Assembly (NCBI RefSeq): GCF_900089075.1
Contig: NZ_LT593747.1
Coordinates: forward strand, 666,219 to 730,218
Length of the DNA: 64,000 nucleotides
Direction of reading: 5' to 3'
From: Vaginella massiliensis
Lineage (GTDB): Bacteria; Bacteroidota; Bacteroidia; Flavobacteriales; Weeksellaceae
Position numbers and translations under genes: made by a program. The notes under the pieces were generated by a model, which saw nothing but the letters and a program-made list of their open reading frames with translations, did no database searches and was not told the DNA's origin. Below, piece after piece: positions 27,260-37,493 of the stretch. Position 1 is the stretch's first letter, and each line of letters opens with the position of its first letter.

Positions 27260-28960
27260 ATGCAATTGTCTGAGCAAGAGATCATCCGTAGGGATAAATT
27301 ACAACAACTAAGAGCATTGGGGATAGAACCCTATCCGGCAGAAGAATTCATGGTGACTGCTAATTCTAAAGAAATTTTAGAAAATTATGAAGAAGGTAAG
27401 GTTGTAAAACTTGCAGGACGCTTGATGAGTGTACGCATAATGGGAAAAGCATCCTTTGCAGAATTGCAAGATGGCGAAGGAAGAATACAACTTTACGTAT
27501 CTCGGGACGACATTTCGAATGACGAAGAAGGAACGGCATACAATACGGTTTTCAAGAAATTGCTAGACATTGGCGATTTCATAGGAATCGAAGGTTATGA
27601 ATTCAAAACCAAGGTAGGCGAAATCTCGATTCACGTTACCAAACTCACGGTTTTGGCAAAATCATTGCGCCCCTTACCTATCGTAAAAACAGATGAGGAA
27701 GGCAAAATCTATGATGCATTTGTAGACCCAGAATTGCGTTATCGTATGCGTTATGTAGATTTGGTTGTGAATCCGCAGGTAAAAGATATTTTCATCAAAC
27801 GCACCAAATTGTTCAACGCCATGCGCAATTTCTTCAACGAAAGAGGCTATATGGAAGTCGAAACGCCAATCTTACAATCGATACCAGGAGGCGCTGCCGC
27901 TCGACCATTTATTACGCATCACAACTCATTAGATATCCCATTGTATTTGCGCATTGCCAACGAATTGTACCTCAAAAGATTAATTGTAGGAGGATTTGAG
28001 GGCGTTTACGAATTTTCTAAAAACTTCCGAAATGAAGGAATGGATCGCACTCATAACCCCGAGTTTACAGCAATGGAAATCTATGTGGCATACAAAGATT
28101 ACAATTGGATGATGGAGTTTACCGAGCAGTTGCTAGAACATTGTGCTATTGCGGTGAACGGTACCACCAAAGCCACCTTTGGCGAACACGAGATCGATTT
28201 CAAAGCACCGTACAAACGAGTAACCATGCGACAATCCATCATCGAATTTACAGGTTTTGATATCGATGGGAAATCGGAAGAAGAACTGAGAGAAGCTGCC
28301 ATTTCGATGGGTATAGAAGTAGACCAAACCATGGGCAAAGGCAAGCTCATCGATGAAATATTTGGAGAAAAATGTGAAGGAAACTATATCCAACCAACCT
28401 TTATCACCGACTATCCAAAAGAAATGTCACCATTGACCAAGGCTCATCGCGACAATGCTGAGCTCACCGAGCGTTTCGAATTGATGGTTTGTGGTAAAGA
28501 AATTGCCAATTCGTATTCAGAATTGAATGACCCTATCGATCAACGCGAACGCTTCGAAGAGCAATTAAAACTCTCGGAAAAAGGTGACGATGAAGCCATG
28601 TTTATCGACCAAGATTTCTTACGCGCTTTGGAATTCGGAATGCCGCCAACAGCAGGTTTGGGAATTGGGATGGATCGACTCATCATGTTCTTGACCAACA
28701 ATTCTTCTATACAAGAGGTTTTATTCTTTCCGCAAATGCGACCAGAAAAAACCGCTCCGTCTTATGAGCTTACAGAAGAAGAGAACAGCATCATTGCTAT
28801 TTTACAAGCCAATCCTACCATCGAGTTGAACGAACTGAAATCTAAAGTAGCTTTGAGTGGAAAGAAATGGGATAAATCGATGAAAAATTTAGCCAAATAC
28901 AATCTTACCAAAGTAAAAGTTGATGGAGACGTGAAATTGGTTGAATTTCTTGGAGAATAA
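27260..28960 (+). CDS. lysS: Lysyl-tRNA synthetase (class II)
   Basis: It charges tRNA-Lys in the cytoplasm. An N-terminal OB-fold anticodon-binding domain ([20 protein letters not shown]) is followed by the class II catalytic core: motif 1 region [15 protein letters not shown], motif 2 [15 protein letters not shown] and motif 3 [13 protein letters not shown]. At 566 residues it carries a tail of about 65 residues after the core (from [14 protein letters not shown]), as is seen in Bacteroidota LysRS. A terminator follows at 28986. Confidence 0.96.
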   Translation: MQLSEQEIIRRDKLQQLRALGIEPYPAEEFMVTANSKEILENYEEGKVVKLAGRLMSVRIMGKASFAELQDGEGRIQLYVSRDDISNDEEGTAYNTVFKKLLDIGDFIGIEGYEFKTKVGEISIHVTKLTVLAKSLRPLPIVKTDEEGKIYDAFVDPELRYRMRYVDLVVNPQVKDIFIKRTKLFNAMRNFFNERGYMEVETPILQSIPGGAAARPFITHHNSLDIPLYLRIANELYLKRLIVGGFEGVYEFSKNFRNEGMDRTHNPEFTAMEIYVAYKDYNWMMEFTEQLLEHCAIAVNGTTKATFGEHEIDFKAPYKRVTMRQSIIEFTGFDIDGKSEEELREAAISMGIEVDQTMGKGKLIDEIFGEKCEGNYIQPTFITDYPKEMSPLTKAHRDNAELTERFELMVCGKEIANSYSELNDPIDQRERFEEQLKLSEKGDDEAMFIDQDFLRALEFGMPPTAGLGIGMDRLIMFLTNNSSIQEVLFFPQMRPEKTAPSYELTEEENSIIAILQANPTIELNELKSKVALSGKKWDKSMKNLAKYNLTKVKVDGDVKLVEFLGE

Positions 28961-28985
28961 AAAACAATCCAAATTATAGCAGATA

Positions 28986-29015
28986 AAATCCATACCTTTT
29001 GGTGTGGATTTTTTT
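28986..29015 (+). terminator. Terminator after lysS
   Basis: AAATCCATACC pairs with GGTGTGGATTT (one G-T pair) and is followed by T to 29015. It is 25 bases past the lysS stop. Confidence 0.8.
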
Positions 29016-29100
29016 ATTTCAAAACCTCATCTATAAGGGCTTGATTTATTTTTACAAATCATTCATTATACCATTAGAGAAAAAACAATTTTAGCGTAAA

Positions 29101-29126
29101 AAAATCCACTCGTTTGAGTGGATTTT
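29101..29126 (-). terminator. Terminator after secDF (also usable from plus)
   Basis: AAAATCCACTC pairs perfectly with GAGTGGATTTT around GTTT. It is flanked by A and T runs, and lies 24 bases past the secDF stop on minus. Confidence 0.85.
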
Positions 29127-29149
29127 TAGGTAAATAATATAGGATAAAA

Positions 29150-32038
29150 TTATTTGTTCATCTGACCTTTCTTCGTAAAATCGTAAAGCAAAGGTGAAGC
29201 TACGAATAGTGAAGAGAAAGTACCGATTGCGATCCCAATCATCATAGCAAACATGAATCCTTTGATAGAATCTCCACCAAAGATGAAGATACACAATACG
29301 ATTAAGAACGTAGACATCGAGGTGTTGATCGTACGCGACAAGGTGGTGCTGGTTGATGAATTGATGATGTCGTAAAAATTCATCGATTTCTTCAGACCTA
29401 AATTTTCACGAATACGGTCTAATATAATGATCGTATCGTTTAACGAATATCCGATTACTGTAAGAATAGCGGCAATGAACGATTGGTCGATTTCCATGTT
29501 GAATGGTAACCACGTTCTAAAGAATGCAAACACTCCTAAAACGATGATAACGTCGTGTGCCAAAGCAAAAATGGTTGAAACCGAGAATTGCCAATTTCTG
29601 AATCGAATAAAAATATAGGCTGCAATAATGATTAAAGCCAAACCAACTGCAATGAAAGATGCTCGTGTGGTATCATCGGCAATCGTTGGTCCTACTTTTG
29701 CAGAAGACATCAACCCTATTGTGGCATTATCCTCAGAGAAATCTCTGATTGTCAAGCCTTGTGGTAAGTCTTTCGCCAATCCTTTGTACAACAGTCCTTT
29801 AATTTCATCGTCTACCTCTGTACCATCTTGATCTGATTTGTATGAGGTAGTAATTTTCACTTGATTCGAAGAACCGTACATTTTTACTTGCGGTGTCATT
29901 TCTTCGCCATTTAGTACGAATACTTTAGACAAATCGTTTGCAATTGCGTGTGCTTCTACTGGTTTATCGAAACGCACGGTATAGGTTCTACCGCCTTTGA
30001 ATTCGATACCCAAATCGAATCCTTTGGTGAAAATTGCCACAAGTGACAAGATGACCAATGCCAACGAAATGATATAATTAATTTTACGATTTTTCAAAAT
30101 ATCAACACTGATGTTTTGTAACCAATGTGCTGTAAACGGTGTGAAGAATTCAACTTTTTTACCTTTTTCCATTCTACTTTCTACAAAATAACGCGTAATG
30201 AAAATTGCGGTAAATGTAGAAGTGAACACCCCAATCATAAAGGTTGTTGCGAAACCTACTACTGGTCCTTTTCCGAAGAAGAATAAAACCAAAGCCGTCA
30301 AGAAAGAAGTGACGTTGGCATCTATAATTGCCGATAAAGCACCTTTCCAAGAATAAGCAAAATCTACGGCTTGTCTCAACGATCTACCTTTACGAATTTC
30401 TTCTTTTACACGCTCATAAATGATGATATTTGCATCCATCCCCGTTACGAGCGTCAAGATGATACCTGCGATACCAGGTAACGATAAGGTCGCACGCAGC
30501 GAAACCAAGATACCGAGTAAGAATAATAAATTGATGACCAAAGCAACATTGGCATAAATACCTGCTCTAGAGTAATAGAAAATCATCCAAATCAATACGA
30601 TGGTAAACGCTACTGCAAATGCTACCAAAGAAGAATTGATCGCTTCTTGCCCCAACGATGGTCCTACAACTTCAGACGAAACTACTTTAGACGATGCTGG
30701 TAAAGAACCTGCTTGCAAAATGTTGGCTAAGTCTTGTGCTTCTTCTAATGTAAAATTACCCGAAATGGTCGATGTACCACCCGCGATCTGACTTTTGATA
30801 TTGGGTGCAGAGTACACCAAATTATCCAACACAATCGCAACAGCTTGTCCGTTCGGATATTGTTGATTCGGTTTTAATTCGTCTGTAATTCGTGCCCACT
30901 CTTGCGCCCCTTGTTGATTCATGTTCATGACTACAATAGGCTCATTGGCAATAGAACTTGCATTACGTTCGCCCGAAGCGCTCACCACTTTATCACCGCT
31001 TATCAAAGGTTCGTTTTGTCCGTTTGCTCCTTTTAGGGCGTATAATTCCAAGATTTTCTCTCCGTTGAAATCGAGCGGTTTACTTCCCCAAGCAAATTTG
31101 TAATTGCGAATATTTGCTGGTAATAATGATTTGAATTCACGATCTGCCAACACGCGGTTGACGATTGCAGTATCTTTTACATTGACACTGGTGATTGCAT
31201 TTGAAGGTTGAGGTCCTAAAACTTCACCCAAAGATCCAATGATTTTATTGTTTTTTGAAATATTGTATTTCGATGTTCCGATACCAGCCAAAACTCCAGC
31301 GATTTGTGGTTCGTTTGCCACTTGCCAAAATTCAAGTTTTGCGGTAGATTGTAACAATTTTTTCACGCGGTCGGTATCCGAAACTCCTGGCAATTCTACC
31401 AAAATACGTCCGTCACCTTCGTCACCCAAGCGTTGTATCACTGGCTCTACTACCCCAAATTGGTCGATACGTGACGAGATTACTTGATAGGCTGTCGAAA
31501 CTTTTGCTTCGATATCGGTGCGTATGAATTTTTTTACATCTTCGTCTGTTGCATTGAACGAGACTTTATCTGCATTTGCTTTTGTCCCAAACAAGTCTGG
31601 AGAAGCATATTTTGTACCACCTCTTAGTTTATCGAACTCTTCAAAAAACAGTTCAACATACGGGATGTTACCTCTTGATTTTTGAGCCTGATCGGTGTTG
31701 TCTAATGCTGTAAGTAGAATTGGATTATCTTTGTTTCCGGCTAAATTGGTAATCAAATCGCGTTCAGAAACTTGTAGGATTACGTTGATTCCACCTTTTA
31801 GGTCCAATCCTAAATTAATCTCTTTGTTTTTAGCATCATTGTAATTGTAGCTTACCAAGCCCAAATTCAGGGTGTCTTTTGCTAAACTATCTAAAATGAT
31901 TTGTTCTTGTTCTGGGTTTTTCGCATATGCTTTAGCCTCTTTTTCTACCTTATTGGTGTACCAAGTATAGCTTAATTGGCGTACGCAAAGAAATCCAAAA
32001 ATGATTGCAAATACTGCAATGAGCCATCTTCCTCGCAT
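29150..32038 (-). CDS. secDF: Protein translocase subunit SecDF (fused)
   Basis: A 962-residue fusion of SecD and SecF, which use the proton gradient to help the Sec channel release exported proteins. SecD: an N-terminal membrane helix, the D1 motif INLGLDLKGGINVILQV, the periplasmic P1 domain and a helix bundle with GMDANIIIYERVKEEIRKG. SecF begins near residue 640 with GFDLGIEFKGGRTY and ends in SLNDTIIILDRIRENL. About twelve membrane helices are expected. This fused form is usual in Bacteroidota. The gene has its own -7 box. Confidence 0.95.
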   Translation of the reverse strand: MRGRWLIAVFAIIFGFLCVRQLSYTWYTNKVEKEAKAYAKNPEQEQIILDSLAKDTLNLGLVSYNYNDAKNKEINLGLDLKGGINVILQVSERDLITNLAGNKDNPILLTALDNTDQAQKSRGNIPYVELFFEEFDKLRGGTKYASPDLFGTKANADKVSFNATDEDVKKFIRTDIEAKVSTAYQVISSRIDQFGVVEPVIQRLGDEGDGRILVELPGVSDTDRVKKLLQSTAKLEFWQVANEPQIAGVLAGIGTSKYNISKNNKIIGSLGEVLGPQPSNAITSVNVKDTAIVNRVLADREFKSLLPANIRNYKFAWGSKPLDFNGEKILELYALKGANGQNEPLISGDKVVSASGERNASSIANEPIVVMNMNQQGAQEWARITDELKPNQQYPNGQAVAIVLDNLVYSAPNIKSQIAGGTSTISGNFTLEEAQDLANILQAGSLPASSKVVSSEVVGPSLGQEAINSSLVAFAVAFTIVLIWMIFYYSRAGIYANVALVINLLFLLGILVSLRATLSLPGIAGIILTLVTGMDANIIIYERVKEEIRKGRSLRQAVDFAYSWKGALSAIIDANVTSFLTALVLFFFGKGPVVGFATTFMIGVFTSTFTAIFITRYFVESRMEKGKKVEFFTPFTAHWLQNISVDILKNRKINYIISLALVILSLVAIFTKGFDLGIEFKGGRTYTVRFDKPVEAHAIANDLSKVFVLNGEEMTPQVKMYGSSNQVKITTSYKSDQDGTEVDDEIKGLLYKGLAKDLPQGLTIRDFSEDNATIGLMSSAKVGPTIADDTTRASFIAVGLALIIIAAYIFIRFRNWQFSVSTIFALAHDVIIVLGVFAFFRTWLPFNMEIDQSFIAAILTVIGYSLNDTIIILDRIRENLGLKKSMNFYDIINSSTSTTLSRTINTSMSTFLIVLCIFIFGGDSIKGFMFAMMIGIAIGTFSSLFVASPLLYDFTKKGQMNK

Positions 32039-32071
32039 AAGTTATTCCTTTATAATATATTATTTAACGGG

Positions 32072-32079
32072 CAAATATA
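32072..32079 (-). promoter_or_regulatory. -7 element (TATATTTG) for secDF
   Basis: The minus strand reads TATATTTG, an exact TAnnTTTG match, 33 bases before the secDF ATG. Confidence 0.6.
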
Positions 32080-32211
32080 ACGGTATTAAGAAAATTCTCA
32101 CAATTATTTTCTTATTATTAATCAACAAGTTTTAAGGTATCGGAAAGTCATTCCGCTCTCGGAGCAAAAGTATTTCCAATTCGACAGAAAATGATGATGA
32201 TCGATTTATTT

Positions 32212-32931
32212 TTAATCTTGAACAATCGTCAGATCGAAAACCTCCTCAAACTTCTGAAGGGTTACTTTTTTCACTTCCTCCATCGCGACTTTTCTACCCA
32301 ATTCTCTCTCGAGCGAAGTTACCGCTTTGTCGGTAATTCCACACGGAATGATGTATTCGAAATAGCGCAAATCGGTATTCACATTCAGGGCAAAACCGTG
32401 CATGGTGATCCAACGAGAAGCTTTTACGCCCATGGCGCATATTTTGCGGGCAAATGGTTTTCCGACATCCAACCACACGCCTGTTTCGCCTTTGGAACGC
32501 TCACCGATGAGTCCGAATTCGCCAATGGTTTGGATAATCACCTCTTCCAAGTTTCGCATATACAAATGGATATCGGGTTTGAAAACCTCCAAATCGAAAA
32601 TAGGATACCCCACAAGTTGTTCTGGTCCATGATAGGTAATATCCCCTCCACGATTAGTTTTTACGAAGGTGGCTTCTATTTTTTCTAACTGTTCGCTATT
32701 TGCCAACATATTTTCGATATGTCCACTTTTACCTAGCGTATAGACGTGCGGATGTTCTACAAAAAGCAAATGATTTTGTGTGAGTAAAAATTCGGGATTA
32801 TCGAGTTTCTCTTGTGCTCTGTTGTGTTGTTTTATTTTGACATTGGCTGCCAAAAGTTCTTCTTGATAATCCCAAATTTCTTGATAATGTCGTTGCCTTC
32901 CTAAATCTTGGAAGTGAACCAAATTTTTCAT
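32212..32931 (-). CDS. lipB: Octanoyl-[ACP]:protein N-octanoyltransferase
   Basis: It moves octanoate from acyl carrier protein to lipoyl domains, the first step of lipoate synthesis, and so serves the complexes that use lpdA. The 239-residue protein has FVEHPHVYTLGKSG, RGGDITYHGPEQLVGYPIFDL, GVKASRWITMHGFALN (lysine of the catalytic pair) and IIPCGI with the catalytic Cys. It starts three bases after the stop of the upstream T9SS cargo gene, so the two are probably co-transcribed. Confidence 0.95.
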   Translation of the reverse strand: MKNLVHFQDLGRQRHYQEIWDYQEELLAANVKIKQHNRAQEKLDNPEFLLTQNHLLFVEHPHVYTLGKSGHIENMLANSEQLEKIEATFVKTNRGGDITYHGPEQLVGYPIFDLEVFKPDIHLYMRNLEEVIIQTIGEFGLIGERSKGETGVWLDVGKPFARKICAMGVKASRWITMHGFALNVNTDLRYFEYIIPCGITDKAVTSLERELGRKVAMEEVKKVTLQKFEEVFDLTIVQD

Positions 32932-32934
32932 TTA

Positions 32935-33888
32935 TTATTTTTTGATGAATTTCAAGGTTTCGACGCTTCCGTTGATGTTGGCTTTTAAGATGTACACGCC
33001 AGCTTCGAGCGATTTTACATCTATGATTGATTTTTGAGCCGAAACTTTTTCTGATTTTAGCTTCATTTTTTGCCCTACGATATTGTAAACCTCAATATTT
33101 TCTACATTTTTACCTTCTACAGCCAATTGATCGTTTACCGGATTTGGATAGATTGAAGTTTTGTACTGTTGGAAATCTTCTATTCCTAAATTTTCACAAT
33201 TTGCCGTAATTTTCAAAACCAAATCGAACGGAGTTCCTGCATTGTTTTGAATTTTTTTCCATTTGTTCGTTACCAAATCCAACGTCAGATCTGAATGCTC
33301 AGAATTGATTATATTAGTCGTCCCCATATAGGTTGATATCTGTGGTGTAGCAGAAAGTTTTGCATCGGTGAAGGCAATCCAATAGGTTTTCTCTACGTCG
33401 GAAGAAATAACCAATGGTGTCGAAAGGTTGAAGACGTAATTTCGCACATTTGCACGACCAGAATCTGCGTTAATATATCCTCTGATGGTATGACTACTTA
33501 CAGGGACATCGTTGATACGTTGAATGAGATTCCCTGGTACTAAAAGATTGGACTCTTGGTCAAAAACAGATTCATAAACTTCTATACTTACAGAGTTGAT
33601 AAAGGTATTGTCGCTATCGAATGAAATGAAGTTGAACGCAATAGATGAAATACTCAATTCTGTCGCTTCTGCAACTTTGAGATCTGCTGCTAATTTTTGT
33701 TCTCCTATAATTCCGTTATAACCAGAGGCTAACACGCTTTGCGGATTTTCTACATTACAATTCACCAAGGTTTCTTTGTTGAAAATCACAGCCTCCTGGT
33801 TGAGAATTGTTGCTTCATCCTGCAAATTCTGACCAAATACCAAAGTACCTAATGCTAAAAATGAAAGCGAAGTAAATATTTTTTTCAT
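32935..33888 (-). CDS. Secreted protein with T9SS type A sorting domain
   Basis: A 317-residue protein with signal peptide FTSLSFLALGTLVFGQ. The central part (about 40-230) is beta-rich and carries no recognised catalytic motif. The C-terminal domain after YKTSIYPNPVNDQLAVEG is a T9SS type A sorting domain (IEVYNIVGQKMKL, LEAGVYILKANINGS, LKFIKK). It should be exported across the outer membrane by the type IX system. It precedes lipB with a three-base spacer, an odd partner with no evident functional link. Confidence 0.88.
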   Translation of the reverse strand: MKKIFTSLSFLALGTLVFGQNLQDEATILNQEAVIFNKETLVNCNVENPQSVLASGYNGIIGEQKLAADLKVAEATELSISSIAFNFISFDSDNTFINSVSIEVYESVFDQESNLLVPGNLIQRINDVPVSSHTIRGYINADSGRANVRNYVFNLSTPLVISSDVEKTYWIAFTDAKLSATPQISTYMGTTNIINSEHSDLTLDLVTNKWKKIQNNAGTPFDLVLKITANCENLGIEDFQQYKTSIYPNPVNDQLAVEGKNVENIEVYNIVGQKMKLKSEKVSAQKSIIDVKSLEAGVYILKANINGSVETLKFIKK

Positions 33889-33913
33889 GTATTTCTGTTT
33901 TTATAATCCTATG

Positions 33914-33921
33914 CAAATTTA
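33914..33921 (-). promoter_or_regulatory. -7 element (TAAATTTG) for the T9SS cargo-lipB unit
   Basis: The minus strand reads TAAATTTG, matching TAnnTTTG, 25 bases before the ATG at 33888. Confidence 0.55.
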
Positions 33922-33944
33922 CGTCAAAAAAAATCCAAAATAAA

Positions 33945-33965
33945 AACCCTTCGTTTCGAAGGGTT
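33945..33965 (-). terminator. Terminator after the S46 peptidase gene
   Basis: AACCCTTCG and CGAAGGGTT form a 9-bp stem with a three-base loop. The minus strand continues with T. It sits five bases past the peptidase stop. Confidence 0.85.
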
Positions 33966-33970
33966 AAAAT

Positions 33971-36118
33971 TTATTTATTGACGATTTTCATCTCTTTAAT
34001 CAAATGGTTCGCTTTTCCATATTTTTCGATTACCCACAAAATATAGCGTACATCAACCATGATATTTCGACAAATTTCGGGATCATAATTCAAATCAGAC
34101 ATGGTTCCTTCCCACACACGATCGAAGTTCAATCCGATCAAATTTCCTTGCGCATCCAAGGCTGGACTTCCCGAATTTCCTCCAGTGGTATGATTGGTTG
34201 CTATAAAATTCACAGGTAATTTCCCGTTTTTGTCTGCATAGCGCCCAAAATCTTTTTTACGATACAAATCGATCAATTGCTGTGGCAAATCGAATTCGTA
34301 ATCACCTGGAACATATTTTTCGATTACGCCATCCATATACGTTAAGGGTTCATAATTCACGGCATCTTTAGGTCGATAACCGTTTACTTTACCGTAAGTT
34401 ACCCGCAGAGTTGAATTGGCATCAGGGAAAATTTTCTTATCAGGGAAAGTTTGCAACTGCCCTTTCATATAGGTACGCATCAAACGATTCATTTCGGTTT
34501 GATTTGCCAAATAAACTGGTGAAATATTGTTCTGATAATGAGTGAGATAATTGCGAACCATCAATACCAAAGGATCTTTGTTGATGGCGTCTATCAACTG
34601 TTGGTCGTTTTTTGCGATTTCATCTAAATGTCCGATTAGCGAAACATTTTGGATGCTTGCCGTACCATTTACTATGGTATTATTCAGCGCATTGGCAACT
34701 TCTTCTTTGGTGTAAACTTTTGGAGACTGTAAAGCTTTTGGCGTTTTGATGTTGAAATATTCAACCAATTCTTCGGTAATTATTTTATCTAATGAAGCAT
34801 CGTAATCTTTGTGTAAAGAGGTGAGCGAATTGATGGTTCGTTTTTTTACATCTTCGTAATTCTCTTTACCATAAGCGTTTGCCAAAGCATTCAACGACAA
34901 TGCCATACGAAGCGTTTCAGAATTGGCGCTAAAAACTTCGCTGAACAAGGTGTTTGCAACAGCATAATCAGCATTTTTTTTGTTCAACTCATCCAATTGT
35001 GTGATGATGCTTTTGTAGGTTGAATTGTTTTTATTTTTTTGAATTCGATTTAGAAATTCTTGCTCATACTCTTTTCTTTTCTGTACCGCATTACTTTTCT
35101 CTAATCCCAATTTCTCTCCAATCCATTTTTTGTGAGAATTAGAAATACGCGCTTGTTTCGAAGCATATTTGATGCGTGTAGCATCGTCTTCTCGCATTTT
35201 CTTGTCGATATGCGACAAAGCAATGGTACGAGCTCCAATACGAGCCGGATTGATCTCATCTTGAATTTGCGCTAACGATGACGCTGGTAAATATTCATCA
35301 GTCACGCCAGGGAATCCATAGACAAACGTAAAATCACCAGGTTTCACACCTGCTATGTTGATTGATAAATAATGTTTGGGTTTGTACGGAATATTTGTTG
35401 GCGAATAATCTGCTGGTTTATTGTCTTTATCGGCATAAATTCTAAATAACGCAAAATCTCCTGTATGTCTTGGCCAAACCCAGTTATCGGTATCGCTCCC
35501 GTATTTACCAATTGCAGATGGTGGTGCACCAACCAAACGCACATCGCGGTAAGTCTCGGTAAAGAATTGGTAATACTTGTTACCTTTATAGAATGGTTTT
35601 ACGTACGTCTCTTGATGAGCGGGAATTTTGGTCGCTTTCACCAATTGGTCGATATTTCGTTTTACGATTACAGCTCGTTGTTCTTCGGTAGAGTTTTCGG
35701 TTACTCCTTTCAGGATTTGAGCTGTAACGTCTTTAATATCGATGATAAATGTCGCCGTCAAACCTTTGTTTGGCAACTCTTCGTTTAAGTTTTTTGCCCA
35801 AAAACCGTCTTTCAGATAATCGTGTTCCAATGAAGAGTGTTGCTGTATTTGCCCATAACCACAGTGATGATTGGTCAACAATAATCCTTGTGGAGAAATG
35901 ACCTCAGAGGTGCATCCTCCACCAAAATGTGCTACAGCATTATTTATACTTTTATCGCCATTACTGAAGATATCTTTTGCAGAGATTTTCAATCCCATTT
36001 CCTTCATTTCTTTCTCGTTCAATTCTGTTGGAATCCACATTCCTCCGCCTTGTCCGAATGTATTGCTGAAGGCAAACAAACTCATCAAAAGTGATGTTTT
36101 GATAAATAATTTACGCAT
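33971..36118 (-). CDS. S46 family dipeptidyl-peptidase, DPP11 type
   Basis: A 715-residue periplasmic dipeptidyl-peptidase that releases N-terminal dipeptides from peptides. There is a signal peptide (KTSLLMSLFAFSNTFGQ), the catalytic His85 in LLLTNHHCGYGQIQQHSSL and the nucleophile Ser649 in TTGGNSGSPALDAQG. The S1-pocket residue after NFD is Arg667; in S46 enzymes Arg there marks DPP11 (Asp/Glu preference), whereas DPP7 has Gly. Such enzymes support amino-acid growth of asaccharolytic Bacteroidota. The spacing Ser to Arg (18 residues) matches Porphyromonas DPP11. Confidence 0.93.
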   Translation of the reverse strand: MRKLFIKTSLLMSLFAFSNTFGQGGGMWIPTELNEKEMKEMGLKISAKDIFSNGDKSINNAVAHFGGGCTSEVISPQGLLLTNHHCGYGQIQQHSSLEHDYLKDGFWAKNLNEELPNKGLTATFIIDIKDVTAQILKGVTENSTEEQRAVIVKRNIDQLVKATKIPAHQETYVKPFYKGNKYYQFFTETYRDVRLVGAPPSAIGKYGSDTDNWVWPRHTGDFALFRIYADKDNKPADYSPTNIPYKPKHYLSINIAGVKPGDFTFVYGFPGVTDEYLPASSLAQIQDEINPARIGARTIALSHIDKKMREDDATRIKYASKQARISNSHKKWIGEKLGLEKSNAVQKRKEYEQEFLNRIQKNKNNSTYKSIITQLDELNKKNADYAVANTLFSEVFSANSETLRMALSLNALANAYGKENYEDVKKRTINSLTSLHKDYDASLDKIITEELVEYFNIKTPKALQSPKVYTKEEVANALNNTIVNGTASIQNVSLIGHLDEIAKNDQQLIDAINKDPLVLMVRNYLTHYQNNISPVYLANQTEMNRLMRTYMKGQLQTFPDKKIFPDANSTLRVTYGKVNGYRPKDAVNYEPLTYMDGVIEKYVPGDYEFDLPQQLIDLYRKKDFGRYADKNGKLPVNFIATNHTTGGNSGSPALDAQGNLIGLNFDRVWEGTMSDLNYDPEICRNIMVDVRYILWVIEKYGKANHLIKEMKIVNK

Positions 36119-36145
36119 AATTTCTTTTTATTTTTTCAACTTTTC

Positions 36146-36177
36146 CAAAGATAAAGGTTTAGTAGGTAAGTTACAAA
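36146..36177 (-). promoter_or_regulatory. Complete flavobacterial promoter for the DPP11 gene
   Basis: On minus: TTTG (36177-36174), a 20-base spacer and TATCTTTG (36153-36146), a good -33/-7 pair, 27 bases before the ATG. Confidence 0.65.
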
Positions 36178-36274
36178 AGCTATCTAAAAACAAAAGTTAT
36201 CAATTTGCTTCATCAAAGTTTGAACCTTGATAAAATACACTAGACGAGATGGAGTTTTAGAGCGTGTATTTTTT

Positions 36275-36901
36275 CTATTTAGCAATATTGCTTATTGCTT
36301 TCAGCTCGTCTGCATAAGGTGTTTGGTCTACCAACGTCCAATTGTGCATATGTGCAATTGTATACAACTCACTCAGATTCAACAACAGCTGATCATGAGC
36401 TTGTTTTTTGAGTTCTGTTTCGTTCACCATTTTTTTGATGTGCTCTACACCTTTTTGTTTTACCGTATTCAATTCGCCTTTTTCAAATTTATTGAAAATG
36501 CTTTGATCTAAATCGAAAAAATGAACATCGGGATACAACTCGATATGCACTGTAGGAATCGACCGTAAAATAATCCTACGATTCACCGAATCCAATTCCA
36601 AATCCATTTTAGACAAATCGTACGTAGCCTGTGCTTTGGCATTGATGAGCATGGTGATTTTTTTATCGGCACTATAAAATTTTTCTAAACCTGGTAACGA
36701 TTTTTTAGAACGATAGGTATAGACATCCGAATATTGCTGCTCTGCAACAATCATTTTATTCATCCGCTCGATTTGATACGCAATCACATGCGAGTGCGAA
36801 TCAGATTTATCGGCCCTGCATTGTTTGAACAACAGCAGAACAATAATGATACTCAACAAAACGATGATGACAAGCCCAAGGGTTGTGTTTAACTTTTTCA
36901 A
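36275..36901 (-). CDS. DUF4230 domain protein, membrane-anchored
   Basis: A 208-residue protein with one N-terminal membrane helix (LGLVIIVLLSIIIVLLLF). The remainder resembles DUF4230: an N-terminal strand with YQIERMNKMIVAEQQY, then VYTYRSKK, ITMLINAKAQATYDLSKMDL and a C-terminal helical part. The function of this family is not known; the domain probably faces the periplasm. Its start overlaps the stop of the upstream thioredoxin-like lipoprotein gene by four bases, so the two are co-translated. Confidence 0.82.
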   Translation of the reverse strand: MKKLNTTLGLVIIVLLSIIIVLLLFKQCRADKSDSHSHVIAYQIERMNKMIVAEQQYSDVYTYRSKKSLPGLEKFYSADKKITMLINAKAQATYDLSKMDLELDSVNRRIILRSIPTVHIELYPDVHFFDLDQSIFNKFEKGELNTVKQKGVEHIKKMVNETELKKQAHDQLLLNLSELYTIAHMHNWTLVDQTPYADELKAISNIAK

Positions 36902-37458
36902 TCTTCTGCGTAATTTGGTGTATAATCTTCTTTCGAGAATATTTTAAGCAAATCTTCTTCCAAACTATTTCCTGACGGAGATTCTACAATTCTCCCGATT
37001 TCTTGACGTTTTTCGTAAATGATAAAAGTTGGAACCCATCGAATATCTTTGTTCATTTCTTCGCCATAGAAACTTTTCTTATCACGGTTCACGCCATACA
37101 ATTTCATTCGACCGTCTGGGAAGTTGATCGCCTCTAATATTTTCAGCATGGCTGGAACTTCGCGCTGACTGTCTGGACACCAGGTTCCTAGAAAAATTTC
37201 CATCGAATAATCTTTACTGTATTTTTTCAGCCGAGCTATTTTTTCTGAATCTAGCGGATAGGAATTGTATTCCTCTTCGTACCATGATTTGAAGTTTTTG
37301 GTAAGCAATTGACTTTTTTCAAATTCGCCCAACAAAATCATTTCAGTGGTACCGTTGTGTTCATATTTCACTACTCGATTCATCACTTTATTGCCTTCGC
37401 AACTATTCAAAATCAATAAAGCTAAAGCCACTACAGAGATTGCCAATATTTTTTTCAT
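36898..37458 (-). CDS. Thioredoxin-fold lipoprotein with WCPDS motif
   Basis: A 186-residue product with lipoprotein signal (VVALALLILNSC, lipobox Cys20). The thioredoxin-like part holds MEIFLGTWCPDSQREVPAM and VPTFIIYEKRQEIGRI with the cis-Pro loop. The active site has one cysteine (WCPDS), not CxxC, so it is unlikely to act as a standard disulfide reductase; it may form mixed disulfides or bind a partner. A segment before it (residues 30-90) is extra. It shares an operon with the DUF4230 gene, and probably with the M14 peptidase gene 35 bases upstream. Confidence 0.8.
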   Translation of the reverse strand: MKKILAISVVALALLILNSCEGNKVMNRVVKYEHNGTTEMILLGEFEKSQLLTKNFKSWYEEEYNSYPLDSEKIARLKKYSKDYSMEIFLGTWCPDSQREVPAMLKILEAINFPDGRMKLYGVNRDKKSFYGEEMNKDIRWVPTFIIYEKRQEIGRIVESPSGNSLEEDLLKIFSKEDYTPNYAED

Positions 37459-37493
37459 AATTTATATATTTCGAGTTTAAAGGTATAAAATTA

